Position numbers and translations under genes: made by a program. Source: Campylobacterales bacterium (GTDB lineage Bacteria; Campylobacterota; Campylobacteria; Campylobacterales; Sulfurimonadaceae). Taken from it: a stretch of DNA of 64,000 nucleotides. The stretch covers positions 1 to 64,000 of the forward strand of contig JAPLGM010000011.1 in assembly GCA_026390165.1 (NCBI GenBank), written 5' to 3'. Positions 15,400-23,160 of the stretch are shown piece after piece (the first letter of the stretch is position 1; each line of letters begins with the position of its first letter). The notes under the pieces are model-generated. The model saw only the letters and a program-made list of their open reading frames with translations. It had not been told where the DNA came from and did no database searches.

Positions 15400-16134
15400 C
15401 TATTTAACACTGGCAATCAAATTACCAATCAAAAGATTCCACCCATCCACCATAATAAAAACAAGAATTTTAAACGGCATCGAGATCATAACAGGCGGTA
15501 ACATCATCATCCCCATCGACATCAAAATAGAGGCAACAACCATATCAATAACCAAAAACGGCAAAAAGAGGAGAAATCCAATCTCAAACGATGTTTTAAG
15601 CTCACTGATAACAAAAGCAGGGATGACAATCGTCAGAGGAACCTCTTTGATCGATTGGGGATTTTCCATATGCCGAATACGCAAGAAAAGGGCTAAATCT
15701 TTCTCACGGGTATTACGCACCATAAAATTTTTAAACGGATCGGTTGTTTTTTCAAACGCTTCATCGTAACTGATCTTATTTTCACTGTAAGGTTTTATCC
15801 CCTCAGCATACGATTTTTGGGCAACAGGCTCCATGACAAATACGGTCAAGATAAGAGCAAGCATAACAAGAAGCTGTGTGGGCGGGACTTGCTGTGTCCC
15901 CAACGCTTGACGTAAAAAGCCAAAGACGATAACAAAACGGGTAAACGTCGTCATTACCAATACAAGACTCGGGGCAAGGAAAAGGACGGTGAGCATCAAC
16001 AGCACGTTGAGTGAACTCACTATCTCTTGGGGAGATTCGGGAGCCGCGAGATTAAAACTCATCGCAGGCATTTGAGCATCCGCACCCAAAAGGGCAAACG
16101 GGATTAAAAAAAGAAAAATAGCTATACGACCCAA
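15400..16134 (-). CDS. fliP: FliP, flagellar export apparatus membrane protein
   Basis: The 244-residue protein has a signal-like first helix and the FliP core: VLLMLTVLFLAPSLVLVMTTFTRFVIVFGFLRQALGTQQVPPTQLLVMLALILT (read in parts), then ELKTSFEIGFLLFLPFLVIDMVVASILMSMGMMMLPP. It builds the FliPQR export gate of the flagellar type III system. The start is a TTG at 16134 with GGAG eight bases upstream; no ATG is better placed. It implies a motile organism; no other flagellar genes are in the window. Confidence 0.95.
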   Translation of the reverse strand: MGRIAIFLFLIPFALLGADAQMPAMSFNLAAPESPQEIVSSLNVLLMLTVLFLAPSLVLVMTTFTRFVIVFGFLRQALGTQQVPPTQLLVMLALILTVFVMEPVAQKSYAEGIKPYSENKISYDEAFEKTTDPFKNFMVRNTREKDLALFLRIRHMENPQSIKEVPLTIVIPAFVISELKTSFEIGFLLFLPFLVIDMVVASILMSMGMMMLPPVMISMPFKILVFIMVDGWNLLIGNLIASVK

Positions 16135-16226
16135 ATGTGCACTCCAAAACTAAAAAAGCGATAATAGCACATAGATAGGGGTATTTTCGATTAAGTTTTC
16201 GCCATTTTGAGACTTGAAGCTATAAA

Positions 16227-16496
16227 TTAAATTTTCAATTCTACTTTTCCGTGTGCATAGTTATGAATCAACGCTTGGATAATATTTTGATATGAGATTC
16301 CAATATCTTTTGCTCGTTGTTTGACGAAATCCAAATCTGACTGTTTCATGTTGATGGTGATTTGCTTTTTTTGTTTGAGATAAGCAAGCGTATCGGTTGC
16401 CATTGCTTTTATTTTTTCATTATCAAAAGCAATAGGCTCAACTGCTTCAAGCTCAATAGCATCTAGTAACTCCAGTTCATCTGCATCATATTTCAT
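16227..16496 (-). CDS. BrnA/CopG-like antitoxin
   Basis: The 89-residue protein has an acidic N-terminal part (YDADELELLDAIELEAVEP) and a C-terminal ribbon-helix-helix: KKQITINMKQSDLDFVKQRAKDIGISYQNIIQALIHNYA. That is the common build of antitoxins paired with BrnT-like toxins, the C-terminal part binding the operator. Its start overlaps the toxin stop (ATGA), so the toxin gene comes first as in brnTA. Confidence 0.75.
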   Translation of the reverse strand: MKYDADELELLDAIELEAVEPIAFDNEKIKAMATDTLAYLKQKKQITINMKQSDLDFVKQRAKDIGISYQNIIQALIHNYAHGKVELKI

Positions 16497-16765
16497 AACG
16501 CATCTCCTTTATACTGTTTATGTAATTTTCGGCTAGGAATAATATTTTTAAGAAAAATATCATCGCCGTCAATCACGTAGGGGATATAATGAATATATCC
16601 ACCTATCGATATGACATAGATATATTGATTTGGATATTTATCCTTAAGTGGATGCTTATAGTTGTCAAGGACACCATTTCTAGATAATATTTCCACAACA
16701 TCTTCAAAACTATAACCACGAGTTGCTTTTAAGGTGCTATTCTTATCCTCATTCCATCTATACAT
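16493..16765 (-). CDS. BrnT-like toxin
   Basis: The 90-residue protein begins YRWNEDKNSTLKATRGYSFEDVVEIL, matching the W-D-x-x-K-N-x-x-N/K-x-x-K-H/R-G-x-S/F-x-E start of BrnT ribonuclease toxins. The rest is YVISIGGYIHYIPYVIDGDDIFLKNIIPSRK, with the usual strand pair and R-K end. A TATAAT at 16790-16795 and an AAAGG box precede it. The pair is probably autoregulated by the antitoxin. Confidence 0.75.
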   Translation of the reverse strand: MYRWNEDKNSTLKATRGYSFEDVVEILSRNGVLDNYKHPLKDKYPNQYIYVISIGGYIHYIPYVIDGDDIFLKNIIPSRKLHKQYKGDAL

Positions 16766-16789
16766 ACACTGCCTTTTCCATATCTAAGC

Positions 16790-16795
16790 ATTATA
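16790..16795 (-). promoter_or_regulatory. -10 box of the toxin-antitoxin pair
   Basis: TATAAT on the minus strand at 16795-16790, 24 bases before the toxin ATG at 16765, followed by AAAGG at a proper distance. Confidence 0.5.
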
Positions 16796-16889
16796 TTTCA
16801 TCTATATTGAATGTAAAATTAAAAAATTAGGGATAAATATATTTGCCGTTTACATCATCAGTCCATTTCTTGTCATCAACACAAAAGAG

Positions 16890-16920
16890 CTAGATTCCCG
16901 ATCAAGTAGGGAATGACTGC
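16890..16920. repeat. REP-like palindrome of the ATTCCCG..GGGAATGAC type
   Basis: TAGATTCCCGATCAAGTAGG continues into GAATGAC. ATTCCC (16894-16899) pairs with GGGAAT (16909-16914). It resembles dispersed extragenic palindromes found in many bacterial genomes. Only one copy is in this window. Downstream at 16970-16983 GGTATAC occurs twice in tandem. Confidence 0.45.
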
Positions 16921-17001
16921 CAAAAAGTACGGAAATTACACCTAAAAATCAGCCTGTCTTGTACAACACGGTATACGGTATACAGAGTCAAAGAGGTAAA
17001 T

Positions 17002-17913
17002 TTATGATAATTGCATACTGGAAAGTATCTTTGGTATATCATCAATAAAGCACACTACAATTTGATTTGAATCCATACCGCATTTTCCAAATTGTTTTAT
17101 ATGTTTTATTCGTTCATCCTCTTTATAGAAACTAACAATCCATTTGCTACCTTGGGTTATTTCTGATATTTTCTTAAAATATGGAAGATCAATGTCATTT
17201 AATGAATGACCTAGGACTACAACAACCTCTACGTTTTTCAGACTTTCAAAGTAACTTTGGTTACGTTCTAAAATATCACTAACAGGCTTTTGAAACGCAT
17301 AAAATGGGTATGCAGCTGCACCTTTGGCATCGCTAAATATAATTCGGTTACTATTACCATCTTCATCTAGTTCAGGTTCTACTTCCCTTGATTCACCATG
17401 TCCAAATATCAGTTCATCATATTTGCTTGCACTACCATGAATATGAAAAATACGCTTATCCTCTATTCCGTAAAGTGTTTGAAGAAGAGACGTATAGTTA
17501 AATGAGATAAATCGTGCCTTCGGCTCAAAACAAAACTTTTTTTCAGCATCATCAACCGATATTGATTCAATCCACTCCTGAAATTGCGACCGAATAGCAT
17601 CAACTAAATTTTCTGCCTCTGCATTTAGTCCATCTTCAAGACTGAATGCCATACTTGGACGAAATGATTCCTCTTCCCAACTGTCAGTGTGATTATGATT
17701 GTTATAGAATTTTTCCCCATCAAATGTACCAAGATAGGTTTCAAAATCGCTCCATGGATTTTCTGAACTCACATCAGAAGATAGATACTGCCCCAATTCA
17801 TCTAAGAGACTTTCCGAATATACATAGAAGTCAGTGTATGTAGTAGGCAATTTATGCCATCGATCAAATCCGTTGCCAATGACATATAAAATTTTTGTAT
17901 CACGATTTTTCAT
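17002..17913 (-). CDS. AbiH-family abortive infection protein
   Basis: The 303-residue protein has the AbiH start ILYVIGNGFDRWHKLPTTYTDFYVY (about 8-32), including the G-N-G-F-D motif, then FISFNYTSLLQTLYG and IFHIHGSASKYDELIFGHG, and a C-terminal VVVLGHSLNDIDLPYFKKI. AbiH members were named from a lactococcal phage-resistance gene; the mechanism is not settled. It stands alone on the minus strand between the TA pair and ychF, with AT-rich codon use like the other accessory genes here. Confidence 0.9.
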   Translation of the reverse strand: MKNRDTKILYVIGNGFDRWHKLPTTYTDFYVYSESLLDELGQYLSSDVSSENPWSDFETYLGTFDGEKFYNNHNHTDSWEEESFRPSMAFSLEDGLNAEAENLVDAIRSQFQEWIESISVDDAEKKFCFEPKARFISFNYTSLLQTLYGIEDKRIFHIHGSASKYDELIFGHGESREVEPELDEDGNSNRIIFSDAKGAAAYPFYAFQKPVSDILERNQSYFESLKNVEVVVVLGHSLNDIDLPYFKKISEITQGSKWIVSFYKEDERIKHIKQFGKCGMDSNQIVVCFIDDIPKILSSMQLS

Positions 17914-18025
17914 CTGCTTGCCTTTATAATCTTGTTTCTGTAAGTATTTCGAAGAAATTTTTCACAGCTTCAAGACAAATAAACGCTATAAGTAATTTCC
18001 ACACTTACCACTTAACAAAGCTATT

Positions 18026-18190
18026 TTAATTGTTAATTCCAAGCCAATCAGTTATACCAATATATCCTTTATCTTTGTAAACATTCCAAGGAGTTGCAGG
18101 TATATTGCTTGGTTTTAAAGGTAGCTGTAAATATTTACCTTTACAATTTTCTCCAGTGAAAAAATACATCACTTTTTCAAAAATCACCAT
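18026..18190 (-). CDS. Small protein with one phage-integrase-type repeat
   Basis: A 54-codon frame on the minus strand starts MVIFEKVMYFF and ends LKPSNIPATPWNVYKDKGYI followed by GITDWLGINN. The block P-S-N-I-P-x-x-P-x-x-V-Y-K-x-x-G-(Y/W)-I-x-x-x-D-W-L-G matches the short repeat unit that occurs in many copies in phage-integrase-associated proteins. One repeat alone suggests a fragment of a longer gene, with the start codon perhaps accidental. It lies in the same island as AbiH. Confidence 0.5.
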   Translation of the reverse strand: MVIFEKVMYFFTGENCKGKYLQLPLKPSNIPATPWNVYKDKGYIGITDWLGINN

Positions 18191-18269
18191 CTATTATTAT
18201 TTGTTAAATGATGATACTAATTTATAACTTCGATTTCGATAAACCTAAACTATTCAGTCGAATATTGCT

Positions 18270-18275
18270 ATAATA
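18270..18275 (+). promoter_or_regulatory. -10 box of ychF
   Basis: TATAAT at 18270-18275, 36 bases before the ychF ATG, with AAAGGAAA as ribosome site in between. Confidence 0.5.
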
Positions 18276-18311
18276 TTTTTTTAAACTATACAATTAAAGG
18301 AAACCACCAAT

Positions 18312-19412
18312 ATGGGACTTAGTATCGGACTTGTAGGACTACCAAACGTCGGAAAATCAACCACTTTTAACGCACTTACCAAAGCACAAAATGCCGAAGC
18401 GGCCAACTATCCATTCTGTACCATCGAGCCTAATAAAGCGACCGTTCCCGTTCCTGATAATCGTCTTGAAGCGTTAGCAAAAATCGTCAATCCTGAGCGT
18501 ATCCAATACTCAACCCTTGATTTTGTCGATATTGCAGGTCTTGTTAAGGGTGCAAGCAAAGGGGAAGGATTGGGAAATAAATTTCTCTCTAATATCCGTG
18601 AAACGGAAGTTATTTTGCAAATCGTCCGTTGTTTCGAGGATGAAAATATTGTCCATACGGAAGGACGTATCAATCCGTTAGATGATGTGGAAATTATTGA
18701 AAATGAACTTATATTTGCGGATATTGAAGTGTTGACCAATCGTATTGATCGACTTAACAAGCAAGCCAAAAATGATAAAGATTCCGCAATTATGGCTGAA
18801 TTTGCCCAAGAACTGGCAGAGTTTTTGGCAGAGGGGAACCTTGCCCGTAATTTCCCCAAAGCCAATAGCGAATTATTTGGACAACTCAATCACGATGTTA
18901 GATTATTAAGTGCCAAAGAGATTATCTATGGTGCAAATGTCGATGAAGAGGGTTTAACGACGGACAACGAGCACGTATTAGCCCTTGTAGCGCATGCGCA
19001 AAAAACAGGGTGTGAAGTTGTCAAACTCTGTGCTAAAATTGAAGAAGAGCTTATTGGATTAGACGATGAAGAGAGAAATGAATTTTTACGTGATTTAGGT
19101 ATTGAAGAATCAGGGTTAGAGCAAATTATCCGAAAAGGGTTTGATAAACTGGGATATATGAGCTATTTTACCGCGGGAGTCAAAGAGGTACGTTCATGGA
19201 CTATTCGTAAAAACTCTACTGCCCCTAAAGCTGCCTCAGCGATTCATAATGATTTTGAAAAAGGTTTTATTCGCGCTGAAGTGATCGCCTACAACGATTT
19301 TGTTGAATGTGGCGGAGAAGCAAAATCTAAAGAAGCAGGAAAAATGCGCCTTGAAGGGAAAGAGTATATTGTCCAAGATGGTGACATTATGCACTTCCGA
19401 TTTAATCTATAA
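18312..19412 (+). CDS. ychF: YchF, ribosome-associated Obg-like ATPase
   Basis: The 366-residue protein has G1 GLVGLPNVGKSTTFNALT (about 7-24), G3 DIAGLVKGASKGEGLGN, the non-canonical NVDEEG region in place of NKxD that goes with ATP preference, and a C-terminal TGS domain ending KEYIVQDGDIMHFRFNL. YchF binds ribosomes and is linked to stress regulation. The frame is complete and the length usual. Confidence 0.95.
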   Translation: MGLSIGLVGLPNVGKSTTFNALTKAQNAEAANYPFCTIEPNKATVPVPDNRLEALAKIVNPERIQYSTLDFVDIAGLVKGASKGEGLGNKFLSNIRETEVILQIVRCFEDENIVHTEGRINPLDDVEIIENELIFADIEVLTNRIDRLNKQAKNDKDSAIMAEFAQELAEFLAEGNLARNFPKANSELFGQLNHDVRLLSAKEIIYGANVDEEGLTTDNEHVLALVAHAQKTGCEVVKLCAKIEEELIGLDDEERNEFLRDLGIEESGLEQIIRKGFDKLGYMSYFTAGVKEVRSWTIRKNSTAPKAASAIHNDFEKGFIRAEVIAYNDFVECGGEAKSKEAGKMRLEGKEYIVQDGDIMHFRFNL

Positions 19413-19465
19413 TAAAGTATAATTGAAATTGTCGCCTCAGATTAAATTATTAAAGGGAGTACGTT

Positions 19466-20065
19466 ATGCCACTTACATATGCGGGTCCAAAGCCTTTTAT
19501 TTCGGCTCATGGAATTACATTTGATTTTAATAAAGAGGATAAATTTATTTATCTTAGCATTGTTGCTGAACTCATTCAGGCTTTGGATCACGATTATATT
19601 GAAGATAAACGGTACACCTATTTGGTAACGGCGAAGCCGTTGGATGCCGAAACTATTTTCAAGCTCATTGCCGATAAAGAGGATAATTTACTCACTCAAA
19701 TTGAGGAAAGACGTATTATTACGGAGAAAGAGATAGAGGATGAACTACAGCGGGCACGGGAAAACCGATTACTAGGAGAAGAAGAGCGCACTGTTTTGAT
19801 CCGGAATATTGAGCTCTTACATTCCTATCAAGTCAATCGTGCCCTCAACAAAACACTCTATTACTGCGGTATTGATGCTATCGCCCATGAGATAAAAAAA
19901 GGGCATATCGACTCTATCAATGCTCCGATGTTTCCTAAATTCTTGCATGTTTTTCATTCTATCCAAGGAATGCTACATACACTCATCCCTCAAGTAGAGA
20001 CACAGCTTGATATTTTTGAATTAGATAACCATTTAACGATACAGCTTAAAATTCTTTGGGTGTAA
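19466..20065 (+). CDS. Conserved Campylobacterota protein of unknown function
   Basis: The protein has 199 residues and begins PLTYAGPKPFISAHGITFDFNKEDKF, a start that I associate with uncharacterised proteins of this phylum. The middle (about 85-135, EERRIITEKEIEDELQRARENRLLGEEERTVLI) is a charged helical stretch. There is no signal peptide or membrane helix. An AAAGGGAG box precedes the ATG. It follows ychF by 53 bases and may be co-transcribed. No function can be given. Confidence 0.7.
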   Translation: MPLTYAGPKPFISAHGITFDFNKEDKFIYLSIVAELIQALDHDYIEDKRYTYLVTAKPLDAETIFKLIADKEDNLLTQIEERRIITEKEIEDELQRARENRLLGEEERTVLIRNIELLHSYQVNRALNKTLYYCGIDAIAHEIKKGHIDSINAPMFPKFLHVFHSIQGMLHTLIPQVETQLDIFELDNHLTIQLKILWV

Positions 20066-20090
20066 CCCACTCACGAATGAGTGACCCAAA
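20056..20090. terminator. Nested hairpin between convergent genes
   Basis: TTTGGGT (20056-20062) pairs with ACCCAAA (20084-20090), enclosing CACTCA/TGAGTG (20069-20074 with 20079-20084) around CGAA; the two pairings compete at one base. It lies between the gene ending at 20065 and the thrC stop, with A/T-rich flanks on both sides, so it may end transcription from both. Confidence 0.4.
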
Positions 20091-20096
20091 ATACTT

Positions 20097-21569
20097 TTAG
20101 GAGAGAAATTTAAGAATTTCTCTCTCAATATTCTCTTTTTCAATCACACTGTCTTGAGTGATTGGTTTCGTAAACAACCCTTTTATCATCGCAGGAATCG
20201 GCAATGAAGCTCGATTCGAGATTGATTGCAGAGCGTCAATATCTTTTGCATCAACTTCGCCACTCAAGGCATTAGCAATAGTCGGTGAAAATTTCGTCCA
20301 TTCTGCTGTCGAATAGACAATCGTTTTTAGTTTCTTAGTGGCACAACAATCATACGCTTTAAAACACGTTGCTGTATGAGGATCCATCAAATAACCGTGG
20401 TCAAACGCCTCTCTAATATACCCTTTCCCTTCCTCTCCATTACAATAATCTGCCGCAAAAAAGGATTGCAACTTCATTGTCTCATCGTCATTAAGGGGAT
20501 AAAAACGTTCCGACTCCAACCCTTGCATCAGCTCTTTGGTACGAACACTGCCAAAAAGATCAAATAAGATACGCTCAACATTACTCGAGATCAAAATATC
20601 CATCGCAGGGGATGTAGTAGGGATTACTTTTTCACCACGTAAATCATAACGTCCTGTATTAATAAGTCGGGTAAGAACATTATTTTCATTGGAGGCAATA
20701 ATGATTTTTTCAACGGGGAGTCCCATCTTCATTGCGTAATAACCCCCTAAAGCATTCCCAAAATTTCCACTGGGGACATCAAGATAGACTTTTTCACCCA
20801 TAACAATCACATTTTGACGTACTAATTCAAGATAGCTGTGAATATGGTAAATTATTTGGAAAATAATTCGTCCAAAATTGACCGAATTTGCAGCGGAGAG
20901 AGAGATCTGTTTTTCTTTTAGCGCTGATTTGAAACTTGCTGAACCCAAAAGTTTTTTTAATGCGCTTTGAGCATCATCAAAATCCCCTTTAATCCCGATC
21001 ACTTTAAGATTAGGAGCATCTTCTGTCACCATCTGAAGACGTTGAACATCAGAAGTTCCTCCATCGGGATAAAGACACACAACACGAACGTTGGGACGGT
21101 TTTTAAATGTCTCTAACGCCGCAGGACCAGTATCACCACTGGTCGCTGCCAAAATCAGATACTCTTCATTTCGCTTTTGCGCAATCGAGGAGAGAACCAC
21201 CCCAAACGGTTGCAGTGCCATATCTTTAAACGCACGAGTCGGCCCGTGATACAGTTCACTCACGTACAAATCATCACGAACTTTGACAACAGGGACAGGA
21301 TTGGAGGGGTCATCAAAACCATCATACAAAGAGAGGGCCTCATCAATAACAGAAGAATCTATATCAATTGCAAGGGTCGTTAGTAAATCTTTTGCCAGCG
21401 TTTTATACGATGAGCTTAAATGTTTCACGAGAAATGCTTCACCCAAATTGGGCAACTCTTTAGGGACATACAATCCACCGTGTGACGCAATGGGGCTTAA
21501 TATCGCCTCGGAAAAAGTGACCTCGCTGGGATGAATTCCATCATTTCCGCGTGTTTCAATAAATTTCAT
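20097..21569 (-). CDS. thrC: Threonine synthase
   Basis: The 490-residue PLP enzyme converts O-phosphohomoserine to threonine. It has ETRGNDGIHPSEVTFSEAILSPIASHGGLYVPKELP at the start (read in parts), ELYHGPTRAFKDMALQPFG with the PLP lysine, and ILAATSGDTGPAALE. This is the long ThrC class. The ATG at 21569 is preferred over a TTG two codons upstream. Confidence 0.95.
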   Translation of the reverse strand: MKFIETRGNDGIHPSEVTFSEAILSPIASHGGLYVPKELPNLGEAFLVKHLSSSYKTLAKDLLTTLAIDIDSSVIDEALSLYDGFDDPSNPVPVVKVRDDLYVSELYHGPTRAFKDMALQPFGVVLSSIAQKRNEEYLILAATSGDTGPAALETFKNRPNVRVVCLYPDGGTSDVQRLQMVTEDAPNLKVIGIKGDFDDAQSALKKLLGSASFKSALKEKQISLSAANSVNFGRIIFQIIYHIHSYLELVRQNVIVMGEKVYLDVPSGNFGNALGGYYAMKMGLPVEKIIIASNENNVLTRLINTGRYDLRGEKVIPTTSPAMDILISSNVERILFDLFGSVRTKELMQGLESERFYPLNDDETMKLQSFFAADYCNGEEGKGYIREAFDHGYLMDPHTATCFKAYDCCATKKLKTIVYSTAEWTKFSPTIANALSGEVDAKDIDALQSISNRASLPIPAMIKGLFTKPITQDSVIEKENIEREILKFLS

Positions 21570-21624
21570 ACTCAATAGCCCCGATTTAAAAATTTGGTGA
21601 TAAGAAACGACATTATATCAACTT

Positions 21625-23034
21625 TTATATTTGCGTTGGGATAAAAAGCTGGTGATAACTGTCTAGTTTGGTATATAAAATATCGGGATCGGTCGCCAAA
21701 AAACGCTTCAATGGGTTTTCAAACATCTTTTCAGTAAAAGGTAGACATTGAAGAAAATTTTCACTTTCACATAAAAAGCGGATGGGGTTTTCTTCGGTTT
21801 TTACGACTTTAATCGACTTAGAAAAAATCGTGGCGAGATTAGTAAAATGCTCTATTGCTTGCGTAATATTGTCTCGTTCTTCGGTTACATAATCAATCAG
21901 CTGTAAATTAAATCCAAGCTGAGAGGCAACATCAAAAACCGTCGTTGAAATGTGCTCAACATGACTCTTTTCCCCCAAAATAACGACCGATTCTGTCAAT
22001 GTTGAAAATGATCGGTTTGCTAATTTCAAAACAGGTACTTTCCCTTTGTAAAGTTTTTTACGCAATGTGTCTCGTGCGAACATCGCCTGAGAGACCAAGA
22101 AAAGACCGATATGATGCTTTTTAATATCATTTATAATCATATCTTCATCGACGTAAGGATCATAAACAATCTCAATTTCAACCCCTTCACGTCCACACGA
22201 TTTAATCTGCTGAAGATTCTCAATATGACTGGGGTTGACAATTTTTATCAACAGCGGCTTTTTTAATTTATTCTGAATATACATACTGCGTCGTACCAAT
22301 TCAAACATGATTTTCGGTGTCTCGTGCGCCATATCAATGTAGAGATAAAGCTTACTTCCAAAGGGGGCGGGAAACTGCCCTAATTCACGCTTGATGGCAC
22401 GATAGATAGATTTAAGCACATTGGGTTCCCCTACCAACACCAACAAATCATTGGGCTGAATCATCTTTTGATCAGAAGGGAGAATTAACTGCCGATTTCG
22501 GTAGATTGCCGCGATTCTCCAATTTTTTTGTTCAATTGCCCCAATATGACGATAGACAAACGAACTCCCAAAAGGGACAATAACCTCCATAATCTCCCCC
22601 TGTCCCAAACCGATATTTTGGGCAATAACAGGAATATTTGGGAGAGAATCGATAAGATTAAGAACTAAAACTTCTTGCATATTGACCCATTCAATACCAT
22701 CATTTGCACTTTTAGAATTCCAGAAGTCTAGGGCAATAATGCGAATACTGGGCTTTAAAAGGCGAATATTTTTAATCGTTTCTTCCAACTCAACTTTATC
22801 TTCCATTGCCAACATCGCTTGAGTAAAGTCTGTTTTAAGGACAGCGGAAATTTTATAATAACTGGTAGGATCAAAATTAAAAAAGGTAAAACGAGCAGGA
22901 TTATATCCCTCATATCCCGCTTCGGTTTCAGGATGAACAATGTAATACCTATTTTCACTGGTATGCGTCCCGATAACACGCTGAATAAAATGGCGACCGA
23001 TAACCCCATTACTTACAATTAAAATTTTTTTCAT
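21625..23034 (-). CDS. TrkA-like (COG3400) potassium/NAD-binding protein
   Basis: The 469-residue protein has an N-terminal Rossmann-like TrkA-N region (KKILIVSNGVIGRHFIQRVIG) with a conserved G-x-x-G, and a central TrkA-C/RCK_C-like part (IGAIEQKNWRIAAIYRNRQLILPSDQKMIQPNDLLVLVGEP). The second half (about 240-469) is specific to the Campylobacterota COG3400 group and has no clear domain. It has no membrane segment. The family is thought to gate or regulate potassium transport, but no partner gene is near. Confidence is good for the family, low for the role. Confidence 0.75.
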   Translation of the reverse strand: MKKILIVSNGVIGRHFIQRVIGTHTSENRYYIVHPETEAGYEGYNPARFTFFNFDPTSYYKISAVLKTDFTQAMLAMEDKVELEETIKNIRLLKPSIRIIALDFWNSKSANDGIEWVNMQEVLVLNLIDSLPNIPVIAQNIGLGQGEIMEVIVPFGSSFVYRHIGAIEQKNWRIAAIYRNRQLILPSDQKMIQPNDLLVLVGEPNVLKSIYRAIKRELGQFPAPFGSKLYLYIDMAHETPKIMFELVRRSMYIQNKLKKPLLIKIVNPSHIENLQQIKSCGREGVEIEIVYDPYVDEDMIINDIKKHHIGLFLVSQAMFARDTLRKKLYKGKVPVLKLANRSFSTLTESVVILGEKSHVEHISTTVFDVASQLGFNLQLIDYVTEERDNITQAIEHFTNLATIFSKSIKVVKTEENPIRFLCESENFLQCLPFTEKMFENPLKRFLATDPDILYTKLDSYHQLFIPTQI

Positions 23035-23128
23035 TGCACCCTAGCCTCTACTTATTGGCGTGATTGTACCATAACTTCAAAGTGGTGCAAAAATCATTAT
23101 TTTCTACAGCTTTTTATATGAAATATGA

Positions 23129-23134
23129 TAGAAT
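23129..23134 (+). promoter_or_regulatory. -10-like box deciding the start of the next gene
   Basis: TAGAAT at 23129-23134 overlaps an upstream in-frame ATG at 23125, and AAAGG (23148-23152) stands 8 bases before the ATG at 23161. Both favour the later start. Confidence 0.4.
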
Positions 23135-23160
23135 ATTTTTCAACTATAAAGGTTGATAGA

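Noticed and set aside
14893-15501. 202-codon plus-strand frame
   Set aside because: It is antisense to trmA and shows no domain; trmA motifs are unambiguous.
16827-16890. Minus-strand C-terminal-like fragment CVDDKKWTDDVNGKYIYP
   Set aside because: About 20 codons without a start or family resemblance; may be a relict but cannot be supported.
16961-16990. Tandem GGTATAC repeat
   Set aside because: Two units of 7 bases only; no known function and no other copies seen.
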